Assembly: GCA_944373065.1 (NCBI GenBank)
Contig: CALWAJ010000028.1
Location: 1-14,371, forward strand
From: an uncultured Bacilli bacterium
GTDB lineage: Bacteria; Bacillota_I; Bacilli_A; RF39; UBA660
Direction: 5' to 3'
Length of the DNA: 14,371 bases
Shown: piece after piece, positions 1 through 7,789 of the stretch
Layout of the letters: each line of letters begins with the position of its first letter
Numbering within the stretch: position 1 is the stretch's first letter
Position numbers and translations under genes: made by a program
The notes under the pieces: model-generated
Databases searched by the model: none
What the model was told of the DNA's origin: nothing
The model's input: the letters and a program-made list of their open reading frames with translations, nothing else

Positions 1-62
1 TGCCGTAGTAGGGACTGAAAAAAGTGGAATACCCTTGCCGTAGTAGGGACTGAAAAAAGTGG
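1..62 (+). ncRNA. toxI: ToxI-type antitoxin RNA repeats (partial, cut by window edge)
   Basis: Two head-to-tail copies of a 35-nt unit are visible. The first 27 nt of each (1-27 and 36-62, beginning tgccgtagtagggactg) are identical, and they are separated by aataccct. The array runs directly into a terminator and then a toxN gene, which is the standard type III order: antitoxin repeats, terminator, toxin. Unit length fits known ToxI and AntiQ repeats (about 34-36 nt). Within a unit, AGGG (10-13) can pair with CCCT (32-35) and ACT (14-16) with AGT (23-25), compatible with a compact folded unit. The A-run at 18-23 is a plausible ToxN processing site; this is inferred from A-rich cleavage sites known in the family. 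Further repeats and the promoter should lie to the left of the window. Confidence 0.9.
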
Positions 63-91
63 GCGATTTTTAATTAAATCGTCCTTTTATT
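61..91 (+). terminator. Intrinsic terminator between toxI and toxN
   Basis: The sequence gggcgattt (61-69) pairs with aaatcgtcc (76-84) through 9 base pairs including one G-U, with a 6-nt loop, followed by ttttatt. In ToxIN loci this leaky terminator makes antitoxin RNA more abundant than toxin mRNA. The stem begins on the last two bases of the second repeat. Confidence 0.85.
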
Positions 92-111
92 ATCTATTTT
101 AGGAGGTTCAC

Positions 112-609
112 ATGAAAACATTAAAAATATACTATATTGATACTAATTACATAAATTATTTGAGAAAGTTTGATAATAAAGTTGCTTATAATAAAAGTAA
201 AGCTAGACCTTATGTAGGAGTTGTCTATACTTTTAATAATCAAACTTACTTTGCTCCTCTATCAAGTCCTAAACCAAAACATTTAACAATGAAAGATAAG
301 GCTCTTGATATATTTAAAATCAAAGATGGAGAACTCGGTATAGTTAATATTAATAATATGATTCCAACTCCAAACTCTTGTTTAACTGAAGTGCTTCCTT
401 TAGTAAAAGATAAACAATATAGGAAACTAATTATAGAACAAACCACTTATTTAAATAATCATAAAAGAGAATTATTAGATAAAGTTAATTTCTTTATGTT
501 AAAATATGATACTAATAAACTTTCTAAAAGAACTAAAGATAGATGTTGTGACTTTAGACTTTTAGAAGAAAAATGTAAGGAATATGAAAAAGAAGAAGTT
601 TTTAGTTAG
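112..609 (+). CDS. toxN: Type III toxin-antitoxin endoribonuclease ToxN (ToxN/AbiQ family)
   Basis: A 165-residue sequence-specific endoribonuclease that cuts cellular or phage mRNAs and its own antitoxin precursor, and is held inactive by binding ToxI RNA. It aligns by eye over its whole length with Pectobacterium ToxN: RPYVGVV (32-38), YFAPLSSPKPKH (46-57, with Ser51-Ser52 at the position of catalytic Thr52-Ser53 of ToxN), LGIVNINNMIP (about 75-85) and CDFRLLEEKCKEY near the C terminus. Length matches the family (about 165-170). The start has a good SD, aggagg (101-106), 5 nt upstream. Antitoxin repeats and a terminator precede it. It converges on pnp and overlaps its end by 8 nt. The gene looks intact, with no frameshift or missing motif. 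Such systems abort phage infection or stabilise replicons. Activity against phage here is inferred from the family. Confidence 0.92.
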   Translation: MKTLKIYYIDTNYINYLRKFDNKVAYNKSKARPYVGVVYTFNNQTYFAPLSSPKPKHLTMKDKALDIFKIKDGELGIVNINNMIPTPNSCLTEVLPLVKDKQYRKLIIEQTTYLNNHKRELLDKVNFFMLKYDTNKLSKRTKDRCCDFRLLEEKCKEYEKEEVFS

Positions 610-627
610 ACTTCTTCTTTTTCATAT
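582..627. terminator. 17-bp inverted repeat spanning the overlapping 3' ends of toxN and pnp
   Basis: The arm at 582-598 (atatgaaaaagaagaag) is perfectly complementary to 611-627, with a 12-nt loop that contains both stop codons. The left arm encodes the Y-E-K-E-E stretch of ToxN. The right arm, read on the minus strand, encodes the D-M-K-K-K-K tail of PNPase. A stem forms in either transcript, so it may act as a shared bidirectional terminator or 3'-end protecting structure. The stem is AU-rich and lacks a clean following U-tract on the plus strand, so termination strength is uncertain. Confidence 0.6.
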
Positions 628-2758
628 CTAATAGTACTTCTTTTCTAGAAAAGTTTTCTTTTCCTTTTTTATCTTTACCTATAGCTTTTACTAAGATAGT
701 ATCTCCTACTTTTACCACATCTTCTACTTTGTCAATGTGTTTAGTATCAAGTTGTGAAACATGAACTAGTCCTTCACAACCTGGCCATACTTCTACAAAA
801 CAACCAAAGTCATGAACAGCGACTACTTTCGCTTCATAGACTTTACCAACTTCTACTTCTCTTGCGACATCTTCAATCATCTTAACAGTTTTATCGATAA
901 CATCTTTATCAGTATGATATACAATTACTCTACCATCATCTTCTAAATCTACTTTAACAGCATTGATGTTATTAACATCATTTACATTACTAGCATCACA
1001 GATGATTTTAGTAATCATTTCACCACCCTTACCTATAACATCACGTATTTTAGATGGAGAAATATAAAATACTTTAGTTTTAGGAGCATATTTAGATACT
1101 TCTTTACGAGGCTCAGGTATTTGTTTTTTAATAACTTCAAGAATCTCTAATCTGGCCTTCTTAGCTTGTTCTAAAGATTCTTTTAATATTTCTTTAGTAA
1201 CACCTTTTATTTTAATATCCATTTGTAAAGCAGTGATTCCAGAAGCAGTACCTGCTACTTTGAAGTCCATATCACCTAGATGATCTTCCATCCCAGCGAT
1301 ATCTGTTAGAATTGTATAGTCATTATCACTTGTAATAAGTCCCATAGCAATACCTGCAACTGGAGCTTTAATAGGAACGCCAGCGGCCATTAAACTCATA
1401 CAACCTGCACAAATTGATGCTTGAGAACTACTACCATTACTTTCAAGTATTTCTGAGACAACACGAATTGTATAAGGAAATTCATCTTCACTAGGTATTA
1501 CTTGAAGTAAAGCTCTCTCACCTAAGGCACCGTGACCTATTTCACGTCTTCCTGGAGCACCATATCTTCCTGTTTCACCTACTGAGAATTGAGGAAAGTT
1601 ATAATGTAACATAAATCTTTTTTCATCTTCTAAACTAAGACCATCTAATATTTGGTGTTCTCCTAAAGCTCCTAGAGTTGTAACTGATAAAGCTTGGGTT
1701 TCTCCACGTGTAAATAGAGCAGAGCCATGTGTTCTTGGTAGTAAGTCAATATCAGTTGATAAAGGTCTAATCTCATCCATGCGCCTACCATCTGATCTTA
1801 TCTTTTCTTTAACTACTATATTTCTAAATAATCTATATTCTACATCACTAAATATTTTATTAACTTTAACAAGTAATAAATTTAAATCATCGGTTTCTAA
1901 GTCTTTATTATCTTCTTTATATTTTTCTAATAGATTATCTTTTATTTCATCAATTCTTCCATAACGCTCTAATTTCTCTTTAATTCTTAAAGCTTCATCT
2001 AAGTCTTTTTCTATTAGTTTCGTAACTTCATCTTTAAGACTATCTTCAATAGTTAAGCTTTCATATTCAAACGGAGTAACGCCAATTTCAGATATGATCT
2101 CACTTTGCCATTTACACAATTCTTTTATGGCATCATGTCCTTTCATTAAGCCTTCAAGCATGATATCTTCGCTTACTTGTTTAGCCCCTGCTTCTACCAT
2201 ATTAATAGCATCAATTGTTCCTGCAACAGTAAGGTCTAATTCGCTTTTTTCTAGTTCTTCTACAGTTGGGTTAATGATATATTCTCCATCAACATAACCT
2301 ACTTTAACACCAGCGATAGGTCCTAGGAAAGGAGCCCCACTAATCATAGTAGCAATACTTGAACCTAACATAGCCGTAAGTTCAGGAGAACAATCTTGAT
2401 CTACTGAAAGAACAGTATTTATAACCTGAACTTCATTTTTAAATTCTTCTTTAAATAAAGGTCTCATAGGTCTATCAATCATTCTAGCAGCAAGAGTTGC
2501 CGCTTCTGTAGGACGACCTTCTCTTTTAATAAATCCTCCTGGAATTTTACCAACAGAATATAGTTTTTCTTGATAATTAACTGTTAGTGGAAAAAAATCA
2601 CTTAATAAATTAGCATTTTTATTGATAACAGTTGCTGTCAATATTACTGTATCATTATATCTAACTAAAACAGAACCTGAGGCTTGCTTAGCAAGTTCTC
2701 CATGTTCTACTACTATCTTCTTTCCATAAAAATCATATTCAAATACTTTCTTACTCAT
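602..2758 (-). CDS. pnp: Polyribonucleotide nucleotidyltransferase (PNPase)
   Basis: A 718-residue 3'-5' phosphorolytic exoribonuclease of the cytoplasm, central to mRNA decay. It has two RNase PH domains; the second carries FSVGETGRYGAPGRREIGHG (phosphate- and RNA-contact region) and the catalytic aspartates in DHLGDMDFKVAG. An intervening helical domain is followed by a KH domain (about 562-632, with GKGG) and an S1 domain (about 638-705, GKVYEAKVVAVHDFGCFVEV). Length is normal for the family. It starts 1 nt after the stop of the upstream 193-residue gene, so the two are probably co-transcribed; the SD is only a purine-rich stretch inside that gene. Its lysine-rich C terminus is encoded in the inverted repeat shared with toxN. 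Sequence conservation makes the identification secure. Confidence 0.98.
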   Translation of the reverse strand: MSKKVFEYDFYGKKIVVEHGELAKQASGSVLVRYNDTVILTATVINKNANLLSDFFPLTVNYQEKLYSVGKIPGGFIKREGRPTEAATLAARMIDRPMRPLFKEEFKNEVQVINTVLSVDQDCSPELTAMLGSSIATMISGAPFLGPIAGVKVGYVDGEYIINPTVEELEKSELDLTVAGTIDAINMVEAGAKQVSEDIMLEGLMKGHDAIKELCKWQSEIISEIGVTPFEYESLTIEDSLKDEVTKLIEKDLDEALRIKEKLERYGRIDEIKDNLLEKYKEDNKDLETDDLNLLLVKVNKIFSDVEYRLFRNIVVKEKIRSDGRRMDEIRPLSTDIDLLPRTHGSALFTRGETQALSVTTLGALGEHQILDGLSLEDEKRFMLHYNFPQFSVGETGRYGAPGRREIGHGALGERALLQVIPSEDEFPYTIRVVSEILESNGSSSQASICAGCMSLMAAGVPIKAPVAGIAMGLITSDNDYTILTDIAGMEDHLGDMDFKVAGTASGITALQMDIKIKGVTKEILKESLEQAKKARLEILEVIKKQIPEPRKEVSKYAPKTKVFYISPSKIRDVIGKGGEMITKIICDASNVNDVNNINAVKVDLEDDGRVIVYHTDKDVIDKTVKMIEDVAREVEVGKVYEAKVVAVHDFGCFVEVWPGCEGLVHVSQLDTKHIDKVEDVVKVGDTILVKAIGKDKKGKENFSRKEVLLDMKKKKSN

Positions 2759-2759
2759 A

Positions 2760-3341
2760 TTACTTCACTCTTCTTTCTCTATATTTCTTTAATACCATTC
2801 TTTTTTCTTCTATATGTCCATTATACTCTACATAAGATAAATAAGGTCTCATTTTCGGATTTACAAATAACCCACCTATTTTATTTATATCGTTATTATC
2901 ATATTTTTCTCCTGTTACTAAGTCAACAAATTCACTATCATAAAATTCTATATTACTTAAGGTACTAAATGATACTTTTTTATTTAAAAGATATAACAAG
3001 GCATCTTTTCTTTTAGTCTTAGAATATACTTCAGTTATTTTTTGTGGATGAGTTTTTTCTAAGGATGTATTGTTTTTAGTTTGTAAAATATCTCCTATAA
3101 ATATATTACTAACTTCTAGTTTTTGACTTCTATCTTTTTCATATCTTCTAACTATCATATGTTTTAATTGATGTTTTGCACTCTTTAAACTAGTATATGG
3201 AACTAAACAATTTATTTTAATATTACTAGAATTTACATATTCTCCTGTTATTAAATTAATCATTTTATCAGGTGATTCCAGATAAAGTAATAATTCTTCA
3301 TTATTAAAAGTAACTCCTATAAAAACATTATTTGCATTCAT
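2760..3341 (-). CDS. Unknown protein with internal duplication, upstream of pnp
   Basis: A 193-residue soluble protein that I do not recognise. The start has a good SD (GGAGGAAG at 3343-3350). The two ends of the protein resemble each other. The N-terminal half has MINLITGEYVNSSNIK followed by KHMIVRRYEKDR; the C-terminal half has FVDLVTGEKYDNNDIN followed by KRMVLKKYRERR. This suggests an ancient duplication of a module of about 60-70 residues joined by a basic linker. There is no signal peptide or membrane segment. It is packed 1 nt from pnp, which hints at a shared transcript, but no role in RNA metabolism can be read from the sequence. A TATAAT at 3359-3364 (minus) may be its promoter; the matching -35 is weak and lies in the trmK terminator. 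Confidence 0.8.
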   Translation of the reverse strand: MNANNVFIGVTFNNEELLLYLESPDKMINLITGEYVNSSNIKINCLVPYTSLKSAKHQLKHMIVRRYEKDRSQKLEVSNIFIGDILQTKNNTSLEKTHPQKITEVYSKTKRKDALLYLLNKKVSFSTLSNIEFYDSEFVDLVTGEKYDNNDINKIGGLFVNPKMRPYLSYVEYNGHIEEKRMVLKKYRERRVK

Positions 3342-3373
3342 ACTTCCTCCACAAATCTATTATATAATAACAG

Positions 3374-3416
3374 AAAAAAAGAGAAATTTCTACTCTTTAT
3401 TAAATATTTCTCTTTT
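3374..3416 (-). terminator. Intrinsic terminator after trmK
   Basis: On the minus strand AAAAGAGAAAT (3416-3406) pairs perfectly with ATTTCTCTTTT (3387-3377) across an 18-nt loop, followed by further T residues (3376-3374). It closes the dnaG-rpoD-trmK operon. Confidence 0.8.
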
Positions 3417-3428
3417 AATGCCTATATA

Positions 3429-4097
3429 TTATTTCTTTAAAACATCTTCCAAATACTTAATTTCTTTTTTAGTTAGTCTTATTTTACTGTAAAATGATTT
3501 AGGTAAAGCCTCTAAAAGACTTCTTTTAGTTTCTAATTCCTTCTTATAATATTCTTTAGTAAGTTCATCTTCTTTAGTCATTAATACTGGTCCTAAATAT
3601 AGTTTTTTATAGGAATAATACTTTCTTCCTTTCATAAATACTAGAATTTGATAAATAATATTATTTTCTTTTACTAATTTTTCATCACTTATATAATAAC
3701 CTAACTTTATTAGTTTCCTTTTAACTGCTATAGAATAGTTATTTGGTGATAATATAATTGTATTTATATTTTTTAAATAGCTTTTATTATTTTCTAAGAT
3801 TCTATTAATATTAAGTCCACCCATACCGGAGATAGTTATTGTATCTATTCCTTCTTTATAGGAATTTAAGCCTTCAGCTTCTATTAGTTCTACTTTATCT
3901 TTTACTTTATAGAAGTTTACATTTTCTTTCGCTTTTTTTAAAGGTCCACTTTTATTATCACTAGCGACTGCTTTTTTTATTCCTTTTTCTTTAACTAAAT
4001 AGATAGATAAAAGAGCATGATCACATCCTATATCTAAGGGATATGAAGAAAGGGGAACTAAATCCCCTATTGTTTTTAATCTATTATTGATTTTCAT
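3429..4097 (-). CDS. trmK: tRNA (adenine(22)-N1)-methyltransferase TrmK
   Basis: A 222-residue SAM-dependent enzyme that methylates N1 of A22 in the D-loop region of bacterial tRNAs. The Rossmann motif I is LDIGCDHALLSIYL (about 22-35). It is followed by the acidic SAM-ribose region VASDNKSGPLKKAKENV and the family-typical SGMGG (about residue 90). LSPNNYSIAVKRKLIKLGY matches the conserved stretch before the C-terminal coiled coil. Length is slightly below the family's usual 225-240. It overlaps the rpoD stop by one base (TAATG), a translational-coupling arrangement. trmK downstream of rpoD is the usual Bacillota order. The nif3-like gene (yqfO) that often follows is absent here; a terminator follows instead. 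Confidence 0.93.
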   Translation of the reverse strand: MKINNRLKTIGDLVPLSSYPLDIGCDHALLSIYLVKEKGIKKAVASDNKSGPLKKAKENVNFYKVKDKVELIEAEGLNSYKEGIDTITISGMGGLNINRILENNKSYLKNINTIILSPNNYSIAVKRKLIKLGYYISDEKLVKENNIIYQILVFMKGRKYYSYKKLYLGPVLMTKEDELTKEYYKKELETKRSLLEALPKSFYSKIRLTKKEIKYLEDVLKK

Positions 4098-5188
4098 TAG
4101 TCTGTTAAGAAATCCTTTAGTTTTCTTGATCTAGATGGATGTCTTAATTTTCTTAAAGCTTTCGCTTCTATTTGTCTAATTCTTTCTCTTGTAACTCCAA
4201 ATATTTGTCCTACTTCTTCTAGAGTTCTACATTGTCCATCATCTAATCCAAATCTTAATCTTAATACTTTCTCTTCTCTATCTGTTAAAGTTAAAAGAAC
4301 ACTTGCTAATTCTTCTTTAAGCATTTCTTCAGTTGTATATTCTTCTGGTCCTATAGTTCTTTCATCTTTAATAAAGTCTCCTAAATGTGAGTCATCTTCT
4401 TCACCAATTGGTGTTTCTAAAGCGACAGGATCTTGACTTATTTTATATACTTCACGAACCTTTTCTACTGGCATACCTAATTTTTCTGCTATTTCATCAT
4501 CAGTTGGCTCTCTATTTAATTCTTGAGTTAATTGTCTTTGAATTCTTGCTAATTTATTAATAGTTTCTACCATATGAACTGGTACTCTAATAGTTCTAGC
4601 TTGGTCTGCTATGGCTCTTGTAATAGCTTGTCTTATCCACCAAGTAGCATATGTAGAGAATTTATATCCTTTAGTTGGATCGAACTTCTCAACGGCTTTC
4701 ATCAAACCTATATTTCCTTCTTGAATTAGGTCTAAGAAAAGCATACCTCTACCTACATAACGTTTTGCAATAGATACTACTAGACGAAGATTAGATTCTG
4801 CTAATATTCTTTTAGCTTCTTCATCACCTTCAACAGCACGTTCTGCATATTCAAACTCTTCATCACTATTTAATAGTGGAATTCTACCTATTTCTTTTAA
4901 ATACATTCTAACAGGATCATTTATTTTAATATCTTTAGATAATGTTAAATCTTCAGCTTTAGTATGTTCTGTTATCTCAGATCCACCAGCTTCATCATTA
5001 TCATCATCAGTAGTTATTTCAATACCTGCGTTTACAAGACTATTATATAAGTCATCAAGACTATCACTATCTACTTCTAGTCCTTTTAACTCTTCTGCTA
5101 ATTGTTCATAAGTAACAAATCCTTGTTTTTTACCTAAAGCGATTAGTCTTTCTTTTCTTTCTTCCATTGTTTTAATTTCTTCTACCAT
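4097..5188 (-). CDS. rpoD: RNA polymerase primary sigma factor (SigA/RpoD)
   Basis: A 363-residue housekeeping sigma factor. The N terminus holds a region 1.1-like helical part followed by an acidic stretch ([11 protein letters not shown]). Region 1.2 begins at [17 protein letters not shown]. Region 2 is complete, with [38 protein letters not shown] and [18 protein letters not shown]. Region 3 has [17 protein letters not shown]. Region 4.2 has the helix-turn-helix [19 protein letters not shown]. Its short region 1, without the long insertion of proteobacterial sigma-70, is the usual Bacillota form. It starts 2 nt after the dnaG stop, with the SD (GGGGAGAG) inside dnaG. It should recognise the TTGaca/TATAAT promoters seen elsewhere in the window. 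Confidence 0.98.
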   Translation of the reverse strand: MVEEIKTMEERKERLIALGKKQGFVTYEQLAEELKGLEVDSDSLDDLYNSLVNAGIEITTDDDNDEAGGSEITEHTKAEDLTLSKDIKINDPVRMYLKEIGRIPLLNSDEEFEYAERAVEGDEEAKRILAESNLRLVVSIAKRYVGRGMLFLDLIQEGNIGLMKAVEKFDPTKGYKFSTYATWWIRQAITRAIADQARTIRVPVHMVETINKLARIQRQLTQELNREPTDDEIAEKLGMPVEKVREVYKISQDPVALETPIGEEDDSHLGDFIKDERTIGPEEYTTEEMLKEELASVLLTLTDREEKVLRLRFGLDDGQCRTLEEVGQIFGVTRERIRQIEAKALRKLRHPSRSRKLKDFLTD

Positions 5189-5190
5189 AA

Positions 5191-6933
5191 TTAACTCTCC
5201 CCTATTCTTAATTTTCTAATTTCCTCAGCGTATTTAATCTGCAAAGTTTGATCTGTTGTTTCATTTATTTTCTGCTCTAATCTTTTTATTTCATTTTTTA
5301 GATTATATTCTTTAATTACATTTATATAGTCCATTATGTCTTCTTTAGTAATATTAGAATTCAAATCTAAGCTCATAACTTCACTTAAAATACTAATTAA
5401 TTCTTGTTTGGGTGCTAAATAAGTATAAAAATCAGCTTCGTTAATAAAACCATACTTATGATAAAAATAAACAATTTCACTCTCTAATGCTCTTAAGGAG
5501 CCGGTAGGAAAAACTAAATGTTTAGACTCTACCAAATCTATTATCTCTTGTTTATTCAACATATAATATATAATAGCAAGAGTTGCTTTTTGATACTTAT
5601 CTTTTTTCTCTTGTTGAGGCTGTTTTACAGGAATAATGATGTCTTTTTTAATAGTTTCTTTACTATTTTTAGCTTTTTGTTCCTGAAAACTTTTTTCTAG
5701 GGTATTATACCCTATTTCAAACTTTTTTGCAAGGTCTTTTAAAACTATTTCTATTCTAACTGGATCATCTATATCAATTATTTCTTTCATTACTTCATGA
5801 ATATAGTTAGCTTTATCTTCACTACTGGTAAAATTATAGTTACTACTTATATTTTTTATTTTAAAATCGCTAAAGTAGATAGCATTATTTATCAAGGTTT
5901 TAAAGGCAGCGCCACCGTTTTTTAAGATGTAGGTATCAGGATCATCATCACCACTAAGTTCGATGACTTTAGTTTCAATACCTTCTTCTTTAAAAGCTTC
6001 TCCTGCTGAAAGCGTTGCTTTAATACCAGGAGCATCGCCATCAAAGCATAGTATTATATTATTAGATAATCTTCTTATGTCTTTAATATGTTCTTTAGTT
6101 AGAGCTGTACCCATAGTGGCAACAGTATTTTTAACACCGATAGTACTAGCACGTATTATATCCATAAAGCCTTCCATGATGATTATAGATTTAGAAATTC
6201 TAGCGGCTTCTTTGGCAATATGATAGTGATATAAGAGCCTTCCTTTTTTAAATAGTTCCGTTTCTTTAGTATTTAAATATTTATTTTGTTTTCCAGGGGT
6301 AATAATACGTCCACTAAAACCAATAACTCTTCCTGTTAAATCATGTAAGGGAAACATTAATCTATTATGGTAGATATCATAGTCATTACTTGTTAGACCT
6401 ACTTTATTTAGAAGATCTAAGGAATAGCCCTTTTTGACTAGTAATTTAGTTAAGGTATCATGATCTTTTAAAGAAAATCCAAGATTAAATTCTTTAATTG
6501 TCTCTTGATCTATATTTCTTTTTTCTAAGTAGTTTCTAGCATCTGTTCCTTCCCTACTCATCAAGTTATTTTGATAAAACTTGTTAGCAATATCATAAAT
6601 ATCGTACCAATCTTTATATTTAGAAGGTATTTCCTTAGCTTTAAAACCATTTAGAGTTATTCCCAATCTTTTAGCAAGATCGCTTAAGACTTGATTAAAT
6701 TCTTTATGTTCATAATTCATTAAAAAGGTAAAGACATTCCCAGTAGCATGACAAGAAAAGCATGTATATATTTGTTTTTCTCTTGATACACTCATAGAAG
6801 GATTAGTATCATCATGAAAAGGACAGACTCCAAAATAGTTTTTACCACGTTTTTCAAGAGGAATCTTTTCGCCAATAATATCAACGATATCAGTCTTTTT
6901 TCTAATCTCATTAATAATATCTTGATTATTCAT
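5191..6933 (-). CDS. dnaG: DNA primase DnaG
   Basis: A 580-residue primase that makes RNA primers at the replication fork. It has an N-terminal CHC2 zinc finger (C37-x2-H40, then C58-x2-C61) and a catalytic core with [20 protein letters not shown] and the metal-binding Toprim motif [11 protein letters not shown]. The C-terminal third is the variable helicase-binding part. I choose the ATG at 6933 over the one two codons upstream (6939): the strong SD AAGGAGG (6941-6947) is 7 nt from the former but only 1 nt from the latter. A -10-like TAAAAT at 6963-6968 (minus) may drive the operon. It is the first gene of dnaG-rpoD-trmK and lies directly downstream of the CptN-like toxin gene and its terminator. 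Confidence 0.97.
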   Translation of the reverse strand: MNNQDIINEIRKKTDIVDIIGEKIPLEKRGKNYFGVCPFHDDTNPSMSVSREKQIYTCFSCHATGNVFTFLMNYEHKEFNQVLSDLAKRLGITLNGFKAKEIPSKYKDWYDIYDIANKFYQNNLMSREGTDARNYLEKRNIDQETIKEFNLGFSLKDHDTLTKLLVKKGYSLDLLNKVGLTSNDYDIYHNRLMFPLHDLTGRVIGFSGRIITPGKQNKYLNTKETELFKKGRLLYHYHIAKEAARISKSIIIMEGFMDIIRASTIGVKNTVATMGTALTKEHIKDIRRLSNNIILCFDGDAPGIKATLSAGEAFKEEGIETKVIELSGDDDPDTYILKNGGAAFKTLINNAIYFSDFKIKNISSNYNFTSSEDKANYIHEVMKEIIDIDDPVRIEIVLKDLAKKFEIGYNTLEKSFQEQKAKNSKETIKKDIIIPVKQPQQEKKDKYQKATLAIIYYMLNKQEIIDLVESKHLVFPTGSLRALESEIVYFYHKYGFINEADFYTYLAPKQELISILSEVMSLDLNSNITKEDIMDYINVIKEYNLKNEIKRLEQKINETTDQTLQIKYAEEIRKLRIGES

Positions 6934-6977
6934 GGACATTCCTCCTTAGCAATCTATCAACTATTTTAACACAACGG

Positions 6978-6992
6978 AAAAGAAAATTCTAT
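6978..6992. repeat. 15-nt direct repeat, copy 1 (downstream of the CptN-like gene)
   Basis: The sequence aaaagaaaattctat is identical at 6978-6992 and 7574-7588. Both copies are the 3' arm and U-tract of a minus-strand terminator: this one ends the toxin gene and the other ends the antitoxin RNA. The two copies flank the whole toxin gene, 596 bp apart. Confidence 0.8.
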
Positions 6993-7010
6993 AAACTGCT
7001 AGAATTTTCT
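6978..7010 (-). terminator. Intrinsic terminator overlapping the end of the CptN-like gene
   Basis: On the minus strand AGAAAATTCTA (7010-7000) pairs perfectly with TAGAATTTTCT (6991-6981), with an 8-nt loop, and runs into TTT. The arm begins inside the last codons of the toxin gene and its stop codon sits in the hairpin. It separates the toxin-antitoxin locus from dnaG. Confidence 0.75.
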
Positions 7011-7486
7011 AAGTATGTATTATCAAGTTCTTTTAACATTTGTTCTTTAATTTTATCTATATCGGCAAAGAAGAGATTAATTCCACGTTTTTTTAATAAC
7101 ATTAATTCACGGAATTTTGTCTCTATTTCCTTTTCTATTTTTGGAGGAACTTTTGCAGGTTTACCATTTCTCATATGAACATGATCAATATATTTTTCTA
7201 ATGTAGGAAAAGCATTTTGTAATAAAATAACACTTTCTTTATCAAATATCTTTTTAATCAAAATCGTATTACAAAAACCATATTTTTTTATTTTCTTATC
7301 TACTATTTTTTTATATTTATTCACCTTACTAGAAAGAGGAATAAACCATAGTATATTTTTATCTTCAATAGTAAAGTAAGTTGGTCTTTTTTTACCTCGC
7401 TCATGATTGGTCATTAGATTCTCATCATCAACAATATCAAAAAACTCATCTTTAATATGATATAAATAGCCTGTTTTTATTTTCAT
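6989..7486 (-). CDS. cptN: Type III toxin-antitoxin endoribonuclease, CptN-like
   Basis: A 165-residue toxin of the wider ToxN/AbiQ fold, but a different subfamily from the toxN at 112. The N terminus GYLYHIKDEFFD (6-17) is followed by RPTYFTI (34-40) and LWFIPLSSKVNKYKKI (46-61). The R-P...PLSS core matches that of ToxN, placing Ser52-Ser53 at the expected active site. LLQNAFPTLEKYIDHVH and a basic C-terminal helix follow. I assign it to the CptN group from memory of Firmicutes relatives; TenpN is the alternative. The architecture is diagnostic: promoter, two pseudoknot repeats, terminator, then this gene. The SD is an unusual run of six G (7495-7500), 8 nt from the ATG. Role: growth arrest or phage abortive infection, neutralised by the upstream RNA. 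No damage to the gene is visible. Confidence 0.8.
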   Translation of the reverse strand: MKIKTGYLYHIKDEFFDIVDDENLMTNHERGKKRPTYFTIEDKNILWFIPLSSKVNKYKKIVDKKIKKYGFCNTILIKKIFDKESVILLQNAFPTLEKYIDHVHMRNGKPAKVPPKIEKEIETKFRELMLLKKRGINLFFADIDKIKEQMLKELDNTYLENSSSL

Positions 7487-7573
7487 GTATGATACCCCCC
7501 TAAATAATATATAAATTGTAACTTAAGTTTAATATATAGAAGATATGTTTGTCAATACATAAATTTGTAATTA

Positions 7574-7602
7574 AAAAGAAAATTCTATCGTTTGATAGAA
7601 CC
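7574..7602 (-). terminator. Intrinsic terminator between the CptI-like RNA and its toxin gene
   Basis: On the minus strand TTCTATC (7600-7594) pairs with GATAGAA (7589-7583) across the loop AAAC. Two G-U pairs extend the stem (GG with TT), and TTTTCTTTTT follows. It sits between the antitoxin repeats and the toxin start, as in known type III loci, so toxin mRNA arises by read-through. Confidence 0.87.
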
Positions 7603-7611
7603 TTCTAATCA

Positions 7612-7717
7612 TTTTCCACTGGGATTACTTATTACTCGCAAACACCACCCAGAAGCGAGAAACATTGCCGATTGGGATCATTTATTACTCGCCAGCCACC
7701 CAGAAGCGAGAAACATT
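7612..7717 (-). ncRNA. cptI: CptI-like antitoxin RNA: two pseudoknot repeats
   Basis: On the minus strand two copies of a ~51-nt unit (7717-7667 and 7666-7612) share AATGTTTCTCGCTTCTGGGT and GCGAGTAATAA and then diverge slightly. Each copy folds as an H-type pseudoknot. Stem 1 is CTCGC with GCGAG (7710-7706 with 7692-7688; 7659-7655 with 7639-7635). A loop TGGG pairs with a downstream CCCA (7702-7699 with 7676-7673). In the second copy this stem is CTGGG with CCCAG (7652-7648 with 7623-7619). Such repeats are the antitoxin units that known toxins process and bind. The unit is longer than ToxI units (about 35 nt) and nearer the ~45 nt of CptI. The precursor probably runs from about 7783 to the terminator ending near 7574. 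Confidence 0.85.
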
Positions 7718-7729
7718 TTCTTATTTATT

Positions 7730-7749
7730 GTAAGTAAATTTATACTTAC
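7730..7749. promoter_or_regulatory. Palindrome in the leader of the CptI-like RNA
   Basis: The sequence gtaagta (7730-7736) is a perfect inverted repeat of tacttac (7743-7749) with the spacer aattta. It lies between the promoter and the first antitoxin repeat. It could be a 5' hairpin of the precursor RNA or a protein-binding operator. A second -10-like hexamer (TATAAT on the minus strand, 7761-7756) lies just upstream of it. Confidence 0.5.
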
Positions 7750-7789
7750 TTTTATATTATATGAAATCTCTTTCATTTAATACATCTTT

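Noticed and set aside
1..62. Short direct repeats resembling a CRISPR array
   Set aside because: Units are contiguous 35-mers without variable spacers, followed by a terminator and toxN; this is a type III antitoxin array.
2684..2968. Plus-strand reading frame of 94 codons across the pnp start
   Set aside because: It is antisense to pnp and the 193-residue gene, has hydrophobic low-complexity content and no SD.
6937..6939. Upstream ATG as the dnaG start
   Set aside because: It is only 1 nt from the SD; the ATG two codons later has ideal 7-nt spacing.
7612..7717. CRISPR-like repeats or an insertion-sequence footprint
   Set aside because: The whole unit, not just a short repeat, is conserved between the two copies; both copies fold the same way and precede a toxin gene on the same strand.
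7592..7780. Plus-strand 62-codon reading frame
   Set aside because: It lies antisense to the antitoxin RNA repeats, has no SD, and its repeated peptide simply reflects the RNA repeats.
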